From the NCBI GenBank assembly GCA_030603685.1, contig JAUVXG010000025.1, positions 1 through 37,093 on the forward strand: a stretch of DNA of 37,093 nucleotides, written 5' to 3'. Position 1 is the first letter of the stretch; each line of letters opens with the position of its first letter. The stretch is from Pleomorphomonas sp. Lineage in GTDB: Bacteria; Pseudomonadota; Alphaproteobacteria; Rhizobiales; Pleomorphomonadaceae. Both the position numbers and the translations under genes were made by a program. The notes beneath the pieces are model-generated. The model was not told the origin of the DNA and did not search any database. It saw nothing but the letters and a program-made list of their open reading frames with translations. This document shows, in pieces, positions 9,918 through 19,190 of the stretch.

Positions 9918-12248
9918 TCAGAACTTGGTGCCGCCCGAGAAGCGGAACACCTGGGTCCTGTCCGTGTCTTCCTTCATGACCGGGTAGGCGAAGTCGGCGC
10001 GCAGCAACCCGAACGGCGACTGCCAGACCAGACCCGCACCGACCGAAGCGCGCAAAGCAAGGTCGTTGTCGACACTTGCCGTCGTCTTGTCGGACGACCA
10101 GAGCGTGCCGGCGTCGGCAAATAGCGATCCCCAGAAGCCATACTCCTGCGGGACGAACGGGACCGGGAAGATGGTCTCAGCGCTCGCCGCGAAGAAATAT
10201 CGGCCGCCAAGCGGATAACCGGAGGCATCGCGGGGGCCGATACCGTTGGACTCGAAGCCGCGAATGATGGAGCCGCCGACCTGGAACTGATCAATGGTTT
10301 CGAGATCGCCATCAAGGCCGAACATCGCACCGCCCTTGGCGCCGAGATGGCCGATAAGATCCCAGTCTTCCACCAGTTCCTTGTAGTACTCGACGCGACC
10401 GGTTGTCCGCAGGAAGGTTGCGTCGCCGCCAACGCCGGCGAACTCCTGCTTGACCTGAGCATAGATGCCGTTGCGCGGGAAGGCATAGTCGTCGACCGTG
10501 TTGTAGGTCAGGCTCGCACCAACGATCGAGATGAAGCGATCACCAGGCGTAACGAACGAGCTGTACGCCGACTGAACGTCGCTGATCTCCTGCTGATATC
10601 CTTCGTAGAAGAGACCCAGGGTCGTGTCGTCGTTGATCGGCACACCGAAGCGAATCGTGCCGCCGGTGTTTGTCTCGTCATAGGGGTGCACACCATCGTC
10701 GCCGTCGCTGTAGTTGCGACGATAGACGTCGAAACCACCCTCGAGACGACGGTCGAACAGATAGGGCTCGGTGAACGACAGCTCATAGGACGAGTCGCCG
10801 CTCTTGCCGTCGGTCGTGATGCCCTTCGACACCGAAGCGCGCACATACTGACCACGGCCAAGGAAGTTCTTCTCGGTCAGCGACAGCTCGGCGAGGATGC
10901 CGTTCGACGTGGAGTAACCGGCGCCGATGCTCACTTCACCGGTCGGCTTGTCGTCGACCTGCACGTTGACGATCACCTTGTCGACCGACGATCCCTGCTC
11001 CGACCAGATGCGAACATTCCGGAAGTAGCCAAGGTTCTTCAGCCGGCGTTCGGCCTTCTCGATCAGCACCTGATTATAGGCGTCACCCTCGCCGATATCG
11101 AACTCACGGCGGATCACGTAATCGCGGGTGCGGTCATTGCCGATGATGTTGATGCGCTCAATGTAGGCACGGGCGCCTTCATCGACGAAATAGGTCACGG
11201 CGATGGTACGGTTGGCGTAGTCACGATCGCCGCGCGGCCGCACCTGCACAAAGGCGTAGCCCTTGGCTGCAACGGCCGTGGTGATCGCCTCGAGAGACTT
11301 GTCCACCTCGGCGGCAGAGTAGGTATCCCCCGAACGCGTCAGGGTCAGCGCCTTGAGATCGTCCGCATTGAGATCCGGTAGCGTCGTCTCGACCTTGACG
11401 TCGCCGTACTTGTAGCGCTCGCCCTCATCGACCGTGAAGGTCAGGAAGAACGAGTTCAGCTCGCGATCGAAATCGGCGGTGGCAGAAACCACCCGGAAGT
11501 ACTAATAACATACATTGAAGTAGAAGCGGCGCAACGCTTCCTGATCGGCACTCAGCTTCTCGGGCGTATAGGTGTCGGACGTCTTGATCCAGCCGAAAAG
11601 ACCGGACTCCTTGGTGGAAATGACGCTCGACAGACGGTAGTCGGAGTAGGCCTTGTTGCCGACGAACGTGATCTGGCTGACCTCGGTACGCGGCCCCTCG
11701 TTGATCTGGAAAATGAGATCCACGCGCCCCTTGCCGAGATCGACCTGCTTGGGTTCGACCGTCGCATCGTAGCGGCCGGTGCGGCGATAGAGTTCAAGAA
11801 TGCGCTGCGTGTCGGACTCGACCTTGCCCTGCGTCAGCACCGAACGCGGCTGCAACTCGATGGCGCCCTTCAGCATCTCGTCGGACTGGACGTCGTTACC
11901 CTCGAAGGCAACGCGGGCGATCACCGGGTTCTCGACGACCTTGACGATGACCCGACCGCCGGACTGGCTGATCTGAACATCGGAGAACATGCCGGTCGCA
12001 AACAGCGCCTTGATCGATTCGTCGACCTGAGCCGGGCTCAGCGGGCGTCCGGGCGCCCCCTTGATGTAAGCTGCGATCGTCTCAGGTTCGACGCGCGTGT
12101 TGCCGACGACGGTCACCCGCCCCGCGGTTGCAGCCTCTGCTACTGAAATTGCGCCCAACTCCGGCACAAATCCGCCCCACAAAGGTGCCGCGACGAGCAA
12201 GGCAGCGGAGGCGGCGACGACTTTCGTCCATTCTTTGAATGAGCGCAT
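9918..12248 (-). CDS. bamA: Outer membrane protein assembly factor BamA, frame interrupted by one in-frame TAG
   Basis: BamA is the outer-membrane beta-barrel insertase and is normally essential. The frame runs 776 codons from ATG 12248: a signal peptide (MRSFKEWTKVVAASAALLVAAPLWG), POTRA domains, then a 16-stranded barrel of the Omp85 family with VRGF-like motif IIRGFESNG and a C-terminal aromatic (GGTKF) as expected for a beta-signal. Codon 249 (11504-11502) is TAG, inside POTRA3, so as written the gene splits into 12248-11502 (248 residues) and an open part 11501-9918. Both halves are in the same frame and complete on either side of the stop. Flanking residues read FYFNVCY-stop-YFRVVSA, where the family has FY.NRGYA.F. 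The C-terminal half alone would lack a signal peptide, so it could not act as a split protein. It follows rseP by 162 bases. Identity is certain; whether the stop is real is not. Confidence 0.93.
11499..11516 (-). other. AT-rich substitution patch carrying the amber codon in bamA
   Basis: On the minus strand the codons are AAT GTA TGT TAT TAG TAC TTC, giving N-V-C-Y-stop-Y-F. The Omp85 family normally has N-R-G-Y-A-(D/K)-F here. Even with the most favourable ancestral codons, at least six base substitutions within 15 bases are needed, with no length change and with the central Tyr codon kept. The patch is far more AT-rich than its surroundings. Confidence 0.8.
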
Positions 12249-12384
12249 TTAATCACGTACCCGAGTTTCTGCGGCCAGAGCCGATTGGGAACCCTTGTTA
12301 CAGATTCCGATCAAGAGGTTTTTACAGTCTTTGCCACGATGCGCAAGCGACCTTGCCATGAGTGGTGCCGTTTTCCATGTCATG

Positions 12385-12402
12385 CGTGACCCGAAGGTCA
12401 CG
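12385..12402 (-). other. Stem-loop with UUCG tetraloop between rseP and bamA
   Basis: On the minus strand a perfect 7-bp stem CGTGACC / GGTCACG closes a UUCG tetraloop with C-G closing pair, an unusually stable RNA hairpin. It lies 9 bases past the rseP stop codon. There is no T-run after it (CATGACATGG follows), so it is more likely a 3'-end stabiliser, processing site or partial terminator than a full intrinsic terminator. Confidence 0.6.
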
Positions 12403-12410
12403 AGCGAGAC

Positions 12411-13520
12411 CTAACCCGATGCGATCTTGGCTATATCGTTGAGCACGCCAAAGGCCATCAGTCCCAAGACGATAGCGAATCCGATGCCGAAGCCGATCTC
12501 TTGAGCCCGTTCTGGCAGCGGACGTCCGCGCAGCGCTTCGATCGCGTAGAACGCCAGATGTCCACCGTCCAGCATGGGAATTGGGAAGAGGTTAATGAGA
12601 CCGATCGAAATCGACAGAATGGCAGCAAGGTTAATGAGTGGTATCAGGCCCAGCGCCGCCACCTGACCGCTGACGCGGGCGATGCCGATCGGACCGCTGA
12701 TCTGTGTCGTGGAGGTCCGTCCCGAGAACATGCCCGCGACGGACGACAAGGTACTGTCAACGATCGACCACGTTTCGCGAGCGGCTTCGCGAACCGCACC
12801 GACCGGTCCGAAGCTCCGCAACTCGACAGTGGGATTGGTCTGCCTCAAGCCGAGCACCGGCACGATCTGCTTCTCGCCAAAGCCGTCGACAATCTCTCGC
12901 GATCGCGGCGTGGCGTGCAATGTCAGGCGAGTGCCGGAGCGATCGATGTCGATGGCCAGCTCGACCCCGTTTTGCAGCATGACCACGCGCTGGATGTCGG
13001 CGAAGCTCTCGATGGGACCACCGTCGATGGCGAGGATGCGATCCCCCGGCAAAAAACCGGCTTCCGCCGCCGGGCTGCCCGGTTCGACGGCGCCAGCGAC
13101 CGGAGCGATCATCGGCTTGCCGAAAGCGTAGAAAAGAACGGCAAGCACGGCGATCGCGAACAGAAAGTTGGCGGCCGGCCCGGCGGCCACCACGGCGGCG
13201 CGGGCGGCCAGCCCCTTCGACTGAAACGCCCCTGGGTCGGACGACTTCTCACCCGGCTGGCTGGCGGCATTTGCATCATCGATGAAGCGCACATAGCCAC
13301 CGAGCGGAATCGCCGAGAGCTTCCAGCGCGTCCCCTTGCGATCGGTTCGCCCCAGAAGCTCGGGACCGAAACCTATCGAAAAAACGCTGACGGCGACGCC
13401 GGCCCGACGCGCCACCCAGAAATGCCCAAGCTCGTGAACGAAGACCACCACGGTCAGCACGACCAGGAAGGGAATCACCGTTCCGATCAGGGTGCCACCG
13501 GTTGCCGCGAGAAAACTCAA
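12411..13520 (-). CDS. rseP: RIP metalloprotease RseP (site-2 protease)
   Basis: Intramembrane zinc metalloprotease that cuts membrane-bound anti-sigma factors and leftover signal peptides in the inner membrane. The 369 residues hold the zinc motif HELGH (residues 29-33) in the first membrane helix, a periplasmic PDZ domain (around PGSPAAEAGFLPGDRILAIDG), and the second active-site motif LDGGH (317-321) in a later helix, whose Asp318 completes the zinc site. The family start MSFL... is used. It lies between dxr and bamA, the standard order in proteobacteria, consistent with a role in envelope stress linked to outer-membrane protein assembly. The gap to dxr is 68 bases. Confidence 0.96.
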   Translation of the reverse strand: MSFLAATGGTLIGTVIPFLVVLTVVVFVHELGHFWVARRAGVAVSVFSIGFGPELLGRTDRKGTRWKLSAIPLGGYVRFIDDANAASQPGEKSSDPGAFQSKGLAARAAVVAAGPAANFLFAIAVLAVLFYAFGKPMIAPVAGAVEPGSPAAEAGFLPGDRILAIDGGPIESFADIQRVVMLQNGVELAIDIDRSGTRLTLHATPRSREIVDGFGEKQIVPVLGLRQTNPTVELRSFGPVGAVREAARETWSIVDSTLSSVAGMFSGRTSTTQISGPIGIARVSGQVAALGLIPLINLAAILSISIGLINLFPIPMLDGGHLAFYAIEALRGRPLPERAQEIGFGIGFAIVLGLMAFGVLNDIAKIASG

Positions 13521-13588
13521 TGCTTCATCCTCTCGTGATCCTGCCCGCCTCGGTCGACGACGGCTTAAAGCAGCCCCTCATCCCCCCA

Positions 13589-14803
13589 CTATAGGCAGGC
13601 CAGGGCAATCTTGCGAGCCCAACCGTCGAGCTCGGTCGCTGCGAGCAAGGACGAGGGCTCGGACAGTCCGCCCTTCGCGTCAATCCCGGCAAGAGCCGCC
13701 TCGACGACGCGCGCGATATCCAGGAAACCGATTCGGCCGGCGAGGAAAGCTTCGACGGCGACCTCATTGGCGGCATTGAGCACGCAAGGGGCGCCGTCCC
13801 CGCGCCGCATCGCCTCCTCGGCCAGAGGCAAACAGGGAAACCGATCGCGATCGGGCGCTTCGAAGGTCAGCGTCCCCACCGTCGCAAGATCGAGCGGCTT
13901 GACCGTCGTCGGCCGGCGCTCCGGCCAGGCAAGGCAGTAACCGATTGGCGTACGCATGTCGGGCACACCGAGTTCGGCAAGCAGCGAGCCGTCCTTGTAG
14001 CGAACGAGGCCGTGCACGACCGATTGGGGATGGACCAGCACCGAGAGTTGATCGACCGAAACGGGATAGAGCCGGTAAGCCTCGATCAGCTCCAGCCCCT
14101 TGTTCATCAGGGTTGCCGAATCGATCGTGATCTTCGGCCCCATGCTCCACTTGGGATGTTTCAATGCCATGTCGCGCGTGACGGCGGCCAGCTCCGATTT
14201 TGGCGTCCGCAGAAAGGGCCCACCGGACGCGGTGATGATCACCTCGGACACGTTCGGGGCATTGTCGGTCTCGAAGACCTGGAAGATGGCGTTGTGTTCG
14301 CTGTCCACCGGCAGAATGCGGGTGCCGGCGCGCTCTGCCGTCGCCAGGAACAGCGGACCGGCGGAGACCAGCGTCTCCTTGTTGGCCAGTGCGAGCGTCC
14401 GCGTGGCGCCGAGAGCGGCGAGGCTGGGCGCGAGCCCGGCAAAGCCGACGATCGCCGATACGAGAATGTCGGTCGGCCGGGATGCCGCGGCGGCGATGGC
14501 CTCTGCGCCAGCTGCCGCTTCGATGCCGGTGCCGGCGAGGCGGTCGCGAAGCTCCGCATAGGCGGTAGGATCGGCAACCACGGCAATCCGAGCGGAAAAA
14601 CGAATGGCAAGCTCGGCAAGTTCGCGCGCGTTTCGGCCGGCGGTCAGCGCCTCGATCTCGAAGCGGCCCGGCTCGGCGGCAACCAGGTCCAGAACATTGA
14701 GACCGATCGATCCGGTCGCGCCGAGAATGGACAACCGACGCGGTGCCTGCCCCCACGCAGCGTCGCCGCTCCCCTCCGTCTCCGTGGTCGATGTCATTGT
14801 CAT
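13589..14803 (-). CDS. dxr: 1-deoxy-D-xylulose-5-phosphate reductoisomerase
   Basis: Second enzyme of the MEP isoprenoid pathway; converts DXP to methylerythritol phosphate with NADPH and a divalent metal. The 404 residues include the NADPH loop LGATGSIG (27-34), the metal-site motif VDSEHNAIFQ, the flexible-loop region ASGGPFL, and MNKGLELIEA. The open frame runs on upstream, but the ATG at 14803 overlaps the cdsA stop as TGATG and gives the expected N-terminus, with about 22 non-conserved residues before the Rossmann fold. Its product feeds the isoprenyl diphosphates used by UppS two genes upstream. Confidence 0.96.
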   Translation of the reverse strand: MTMTSTTETEGSGDAAWGQAPRRLSILGATGSIGLNVLDLVAAEPGRFEIEALTAGRNARELAELAIRFSARIAVVADPTAYAELRDRLAGTGIEAAAGAEAIAAAASRPTDILVSAIVGFAGLAPSLAALGATRTLALANKETLVSAGPLFLATAERAGTRILPVDSEHNAIFQVFETDNAPNVSEVIITASGGPFLRTPKSELAAVTRDMALKHPKWSMGPKITIDSATLMNKGLELIEAYRLYPVSVDQLSVLVHPQSVVHGLVRYKDGSLLAELGVPDMRTPIGYCLAWPERRPTTVKPLDLATVGTLTFEAPDRDRFPCLPLAEEAMRRGDGAPCVLNAANEVAVEAFLAGRIGFLDIARVVEAALAGIDAKGGLSEPSSLLAATELDGWARKIALACL

Positions 14804-15666
14804 CACCAGATGAGAAGGCCGGCGGCGATGCCACCGCCCGAAAGCCAATCCCGCCCAAGGCCGATCGCAGCCGCAACGGCGAGCGCGGCGACGAGCCCGT
14901 CGACGCGATCCATGATGCCGCCATGTCCTGGGATCAGGACGCCCGAGTCCTTGACGCCGAAGTGTCGCTTCATGGCGGATTCGGCAAGATCTCCCACCTG
15001 CCCCACGACCGACAGGAGCAGTGCGATCAGCACCAGCGCGACGCTCACGCTCACGCCGGCCGCCACAACCACCAGACACCCGACGACAACTCCGGCCAAC
15101 GCCCCACCGAGAGCGCCCGACCAGGTTTTCTTCGGCGAAAAGCGCGGCGCCAGCTTGGGACCGCCGATCAGCCGGCCGGCAAAGTACGCGGCGGTATCGG
15201 TGGACCAGACGACGGCGAGGACGAAAATCACCGCGACCGCCCCGGTCGAGGCGAAGGTGAACATGTCCTCCCCCCGTAGCGCAACGGCAGCCACCGCCGG
15301 CACGCCGGCATAGAGGATTCCAACCGACAACCAAGCCACGCGCGGCTCGGTGACGCGCGCCAGAAGCAAGGCAGCCGCCACGAGCGCGGTGAAGCCGAGA
15401 GACTGCAACGGTTCGTCGCGCCCTGTCATCACGGTGACAGCGACGAAAGCCATCAAGGCCCAAGGCGCCGCCCGGAACGAAAACGGCCCGCTCATGGCCA
15501 TCCACTCGCGCAGGATCAGCACGGCGGCGACAGCGGCGAGCGCGGCGAAAACCCAACCACCGGCCCAGAGCGCAGCGATGGTCGCCGCCGCGAGGACGAC
15601 AGCCGACAGCAGGCGCAGAACGAGCTCGGAGCCAGGCTTGCCGAACTTGGAAGTCGGCGCGTTCAT
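14803..15666 (-). CDS. cdsA: Phosphatidate cytidylyltransferase
   Basis: Inner-membrane enzyme making CDP-diacylglycerol from phosphatidic acid and CTP, the branch point for all phospholipids. The 287 residues contain about eight hydrophobic helices. The C-terminal signature [20 protein letters not shown], followed by GIMDR, fits the CTP-transferase pattern S-x-x-K-R-x4-K-D...H-G-G-x-x-D-R, with the metal-binding aspartates intact. The start overlaps the uppS stop by four bases (ATGA), and the stop overlaps the dxr start by one base, so the three are translationally coupled. Confidence 0.95.
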   Translation of the reverse strand: MNAPTSKFGKPGSELVLRLLSAVVLAAATIAALWAGGWVFAALAAVAAVLILREWMAMSGPFSFRAAPWALMAFVAVTVMTGRDEPLQSLGFTALVAAALLLARVTEPRVAWLSVGILYAGVPAVAAVALRGEDMFTFASTGAVAVIFVLAVVWSTDTAAYFAGRLIGGPKLAPRFSPKKTWSGALGGALAGVVVGCLVVVAAGVSVSVALVLIALLLSVVGQVGDLAESAMKRHFGVKDSGVLIPGHGGIMDRVDGLVAALAVAAAIGLGRDWLSGGGIAAGLLIW

Positions 15667-16424
15667 CGGACCTCGTCTTTCTGGGACAACCCGCCGAAGC
15701 GGCGATCACGGCCGAGATACTCGGTGATCGCCCGATCGAATGCGGCGCCATCGAAATCCGGCCAATAGTCGGGAACGAACACGAACTCGGCGTACGCGGC
15801 CTGCCACAGCAGGAAGTTGGAAAGCCGCTGTTCGCCGCTTGTCCGGATAATGAGATCCGGGTCGGGCATACCGGCGGTGTCGAGCTTCGACGCAATGAGA
15901 TCGGCGGTGATCTCATCGGCGTCGAGGCGACCGGCAGCCACCTCGCGGGCAAGAACCCTCGTCGCCCGTGAGATCTCGTCACGACTGCCGTAGTTGAAGG
16001 CAATGACGAGATTGAGACCAGTGTTGCCCGCCGTCTTCTGCTCTGCCTCTATCAGCAGGGAGGCTATGTCGCCGGACAGATTGTCGCGGCCGCCGATCAC
16101 GCGCACACGAACGTTGCCACGCGTCAACTCGGCGAGATCGCGGCGGATGAACAGCTTCAGGAGCCCCATGAGCTCACTGACCTCTTCAGCCGGCCGAGAC
16201 CAGTTTTCCGACGAGAAGCCGAAGACGGTCAGCCACTCGATACCGATCGACCTGGCGTGCCCAACGACGTCGCGAATCGATTGCACGCCGCGCCTGTGCC
16301 CTTCGGCACGGGGCAGTCCGCGCTGACGGGCCCAACGCCCGTTGCCGTCCATGATGATGGCGACATGGCGCGGCAGGCCCGCCTTCGCAGCGTTTTCCGC
16401 CGGCGCCGTTCCGAGCCCCATCAT
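15663..16424 (-). CDS. uppS: Di-trans,poly-cis-decaprenylcistransferase (undecaprenyl diphosphate synthase)
   Basis: Cytoplasmic cis-prenyltransferase that makes C55 isoprenyl diphosphate, the carrier lipid for peptidoglycan and O-antigen. The hallmark [13 protein letters not shown] lies at residues 20-32, with Asp26 the catalytic/metal aspartate, and the later [17 protein letters not shown] and [15 protein letters not shown] complete the family motifs. Two adjacent ATGs (16424 and 16421) follow a GGGGAGG stretch; a GTG at 16451 would add nine residues. I chose 16424 (253 residues). The stop overlaps cdsA. It is 52 bases downstream of frr. Confidence 0.95.
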   Translation of the reverse strand: MMGLGTAPAENAAKAGLPRHVAIIMDGNGRWARQRGLPRAEGHRRGVQSIRDVVGHARSIGIEWLTVFGFSSENWSRPAEEVSELMGLLKLFIRRDLAELTRGNVRVRVIGGRDNLSGDIASLLIEAEQKTAGNTGLNLVIAFNYGSRDEISRATRVLAREVAAGRLDADEITADLIASKLDTAGMPDPDLIIRTSGEQRLSNFLLWQAAYAEFVFVPDYWPDFDGAAFDRAITEYLGRDRRFGGLSQKDEVR

Positions 16425-16476
16425 GTCCGACCTGCCCCTCCCCGAGACCACAACGCCATCAGCCCGTCCTTGCGGA

Positions 16477-17040
16477 TCAGACCTGCATGATCTCCTGCTC
16501 CTTGGCGGCCAGCATCCTGTCCGCCTCGGCGATCGACTCGTCCGTGATCTTCTGTACGCGATCCGAATAGACGCGAAGCGAGTCCTCGGAGATGAGGCCT
16601 TCCTTCTCGAGATCCTTCAGCTCATCAAGGCCATCGCGGCGCACGTGGCGAATGGCCACCTTGGTCGCCTCGACATACTTGTGCGCGATCTTCACCAGTT
16701 CCTTGCGGCGCTCGGTATTGAGCTCGGGAATCGGCAGACGCAGGAGCGTTCCCTCGATGATCGGATTGAGGCCGAGGTTCGATTCGCGGATCGCCTTGTC
16801 GACGGCGTGCACCATGCCCTTGTCCCATACCTGGACCGAGAGCATGCGCGGCTCGGGAACGGACACGGTGGCCACCTGGTTGAGCGGCATGGTGCTGCCG
16901 TAAGCCGCCACGACGATGGGATCGAGAAGGCTCGCGCTGGCGCGACCGGTACGGAGGCCCGCGAGGTCGTTCTTGAACACGCTGAGCGCGCCCTGCATGC
17001 GGCGCTTCAGGTCGTTGATGTCGTACTCTTCATCGGCCAT
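16477..17040 (-). CDS. frr: Ribosome recycling factor
   Basis: Splits the post-termination ribosome together with EF-G, releasing mRNA and tRNA in the cytoplasm. The 187 residues match the family (about 185). Seen: the long-helix start [36 protein letters not shown], then the family motif [10 protein letters not shown] and [23 protein letters not shown] near the C-terminus. An open frame runs further upstream, but the ATG at 17040 follows GGAAGG at 8 bases spacing and gives the conserved start. It is 84 bases after pyrH; the order rpsB-tsf-pyrH-frr is the classic bacterial cluster. Confidence 0.97.
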   Translation of the reverse strand: MADEEYDINDLKRRMQGALSVFKNDLAGLRTGRASASLLDPIVVAAYGSTMPLNQVATVSVPEPRMLSVQVWDKGMVHAVDKAIRESNLGLNPIIEGTLLRLPIPELNTERRKELVKIAHKYVEATKVAIRHVRRDGLDELKDLEKEGLISEDSLRVYSDRVQKITDESIAEADRMLAAKEQEIMQV

Positions 17041-17124
17041 CTTGCCAACCTTCCAGAACTGATCGGCGCCGGGCCAACCTTTCGCCACTCACGGGCAGCG
17101 GCAGGCCGCCGGCGCTCGCTGTTG

Positions 17125-17841
17125 TTACCCGTCGATGACGGTGCAAAGACCCTTGCCCTTCAGAACATTGACGAATGCGCCATGCTCATGGACCGAGAAC
17201 ACCACTACCGGAATCTTGTTGTCGCGGGCAAGCGCAATCGCCGCCGCGTCCATGACCTGCAGGTTTCTCGAAAGCACTTCCTGGTGCGTCAGGCGCTCGT
17301 AACGGCGCGCGGTGGGATCCTTCTTGGGGTCGGCGGTGTAGACTCCATCGACCTGCGTTCCCTTGAGAAGAGCGTCGCAATCCATCTCGGCGGCGCGCAA
17401 GGCAGCGCCCGAGTCGGTGGTGAAGAAGGGGTTGCCGGTGCCGGCAGCGAAGACGATCACCTTGTTGGCGGCGAAATGGCGCAAAGCCTCGCGCTGGGTG
17501 AAGGTCTCGCAAAGGGCGGGGATAGCAATGGCCGACAGCACCACGGCCGGCGCCCCGAGCCGCTCGATGGCCGAACGCATGGCGAGCGCGTTCATCACCG
17601 TGCCAAGCATGCCAAGGTAGTCGCCGGTCGTCCGATCGCCACCGTCGGCCGCCACGGACACGCCACGGAAGATATTGCCACCGCCGACAACCACGCCGAC
17701 CTGAATGCCGAGCCGATGCGCCTCGACGATTTCACCGGCCAGACGGTCGACCACCTTGGGATCGATGCCGAAGCCGCGATCGCCCATCAGGGCTTCGCCC
17801 GACAGCTTGAGCAGGACACGGCGATACTTGAGCTCGGTCAT
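17125..17841 (-). CDS. pyrH: UMP kinase
   Basis: Phosphorylates UMP to UDP in pyrimidine nucleotide synthesis; a hexameric enzyme of the amino acid kinase fold, unlike eukaryotic UMP kinases. The 238 residues are the usual length. Motifs: LLKLSGEAL near the start, VGVVVGGGNIFRG, GTGNPFFTTDSGAALRA (UMP/phosphate binding) and KGTQVDGVYTADPKKDP. The frame opens further upstream, but ATG 17841 has GGAG 8 bases before it and gives the conserved N-terminus (MTELKYRRVLLKLSGEAL). About 150 bases and a hairpin separate it from tsf, so it may have its own promoter. Confidence 0.97.
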   Translation of the reverse strand: MTELKYRRVLLKLSGEALMGDRGFGIDPKVVDRLAGEIVEAHRLGIQVGVVVGGGNIFRGVSVAADGGDRTTGDYLGMLGTVMNALAMRSAIERLGAPAVVLSAIAIPALCETFTQREALRHFAANKVIVFAAGTGNPFFTTDSGAALRAAEMDCDALLKGTQVDGVYTADPKKDPTARRYERLTHQEVLSRNLQVMDAAAIALARDNKIPVVVFSVHEHGAFVNVLKGKGLCTVIDG

Positions 17842-17978
17842 GGGCAAAACTCCAAATTTTTCGAGAAAAGGCGATTCCGAGAAAGGGAAGGTTCTAAAGC
17901 GTTCCAACTACCCCGCATCGACGGCGATGGAAACCCCCACGAGCAATATACTCAAGACAGCTGCCATGCGAAGGAGGC

Positions 17979-18012
17979 AGACATGACAAGGGCGCCGAAC
18001 CAGTCGGCGCCC
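17979..18012 (-). terminator. Likely terminator/stem-loop after tsf
   Basis: A perfect 9-bp inverted repeat GGGCGCCGA / TCGGCGCCC (17990-17998 and 18004-18012) with a 5-base loop lies 25 bases after the tsf stop. On the minus strand it is followed by TTGTCATGTC, only weakly T-rich, so termination may be partial. Confidence 0.55.
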
Positions 18013-18037
18013 TCATCGTTGTCAGTTGGAATACCGC

Positions 18038-18964
18038 TCAGCCCTGACCGGCGGCGGCGGCCACTTCGGCGGCGAAGTCGCTCTCGCCCTTGTCGATGCC
18101 TTCACCGAGGGCGAAGCGCACGAAGCCGGTGACCTTGATCGGCGCGCCGACCGTCGCCTCGGCGGCCTTGACGGCGGCTTCGACGGTAAGGTCGGGATTG
18201 ATCACGAAGGCCTGCTTCAGAAGCGTCGACTCTTCGAAGAACTTGCGAATGCGGCCTTCGACCATCTTCTCGATGACGGCGGCCGGCTTGCCGGACTCCT
18301 TGGCCTGCTCGATGAAGATGGCGCGCTCACGCTCGACGACCTCGGCCGAGATATCCTCGGCGGACAGCGCCAGCGGCGAGGTGGCGGCAACGTGCATGGC
18401 GATCTGCCGACCGAGCTTGACGAGCTCATCGACGTTGCCGGTCGACTCGAGGGCGACGAGCACGCCGATCTTGCCGAGACCGTCGGCGATCGCCGAATGG
18501 ATGTAGGTGGCAACGGCACCGGCCGACACCTTGAGGGAGGCGGCACGGCGGAAGCCCATGTTCTCGCCAATGGTGGCGATCAGTTCCTTGACCTCGGCCT
18601 CGACCGAATGCGCCTTGCCCGGATAGGTCGCGGCGGCAATGGCAGCGGCGTCGCCACCCTTGTCCACGGCAACGGTCGCCACGGCACGCACCAGCCCCTG
18701 GAAGGCCTCGTTGCGGGCGACGAAATCGGTCTCGGAATTCACTTCGACGACGGCGGCGGTCTTGTCGCCGGTGGCGACGCCAACCAGACCCTCGGCGGCA
18801 ACGCGCCCGGCCTTCTTGGCGGCCTTGGAAAGCCCCTTAGCGCGCAGCCAGTCGATGGCGGCTTCGATGTCGCCATTGTTCTCGGCCAAGGCGTGCTTGC
18901 AGTCCATCATGCCGGCGCCGGTCTTCTCGCGGAGATCCTTCACCTGTGCAGCGGAAATGTTCAT
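18038..18964 (-). CDS. tsf: Elongation factor Ts
   Basis: Guanine-nucleotide exchange factor that recycles EF-Tu in the cytoplasm. The 308 residues fit the alphaproteobacterial length. The N-terminal UBA-like domain with [19 protein letters not shown] and the core motif [14 protein letters not shown] are both present, followed by the two-subdomain core and a C-terminal module ending with [20 protein letters not shown]. It follows rpsB after 226 bases holding hairpins that could tune the expression ratio of the two genes. Confidence 0.98.
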   Translation of the reverse strand: MNISAAQVKDLREKTGAGMMDCKHALAENNGDIEAAIDWLRAKGLSKAAKKAGRVAAEGLVGVATGDKTAAVVEVNSETDFVARNEAFQGLVRAVATVAVDKGGDAAAIAAATYPGKAHSVEAEVKELIATIGENMGFRRAASLKVSAGAVATYIHSAIADGLGKIGVLVALESTGNVDELVKLGRQIAMHVAATSPLALSAEDISAEVVERERAIFIEQAKESGKPAAVIEKMVEGRIRKFFEESTLLKQAFVINPDLTVEAAVKAAEATVGAPIKVTGFVRFALGEGIDKGESDFAAEVAAAAGQG

Positions 18965-19100
18965 GTGACCCTCGTCTGTTCTCGTGAAACCTCAAAACGC
19001 CCGCAGCCGGATTGGTAACGGCCCGTCCTGACGGGCCGATGAACGGATGCCGAGCACCCTCTCGGGCAGCTCGACGCCGGCAGGCATCTCCGGTTCAAGC

Positions 19101-19157
19101 GCCCACCGGCCGGTGGGCTTCCTAACAGCTCGGGCGGACCCTCGGAGGACCCGCCCG
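19101..19157 (-). other. Two inverted repeats in the rpsB-tsf intergenic region
   Basis: An 18-base perfect palindrome GCCCACCGGCCGGTGGGC (19101-19118) and a 7-bp stem CGGGCGG/CCGCCCG (19131-19137 with 19151-19157, with further internal pairing) lie between rpsB and tsf. Neither is followed by a T-run on the minus strand, so they look like attenuating or RNA-stabilising hairpins rather than intrinsic terminators. Confidence 0.5.
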
Positions 19158-19190
19158 AAAAGCGTTGCCAAGATCACGCCGAAGCGTGGA

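Noticed and set aside
9918-11492. Separate downstream gene starting at GTG 11492 inside bamA
   Set aside because: The start falls three codons after the TAG in the same frame, has no ribosome binding site of note and no signal peptide. It is the continuation of bamA, not an independent gene.
11499-11516. Programmed frameshift or small insertion in bamA
   Set aside because: The frame is identical on both sides and the length matches the expected motif; only substitutions are needed.
17976-18132. A plus-strand ATG at 17983 preceded by a perfect AAGGAGG
   Set aside because: The resulting 49-residue frame is Arg-rich, antisense to the end of tsf and overlaps its terminator-like hairpin. The good ribosome binding site is probably coincidental.
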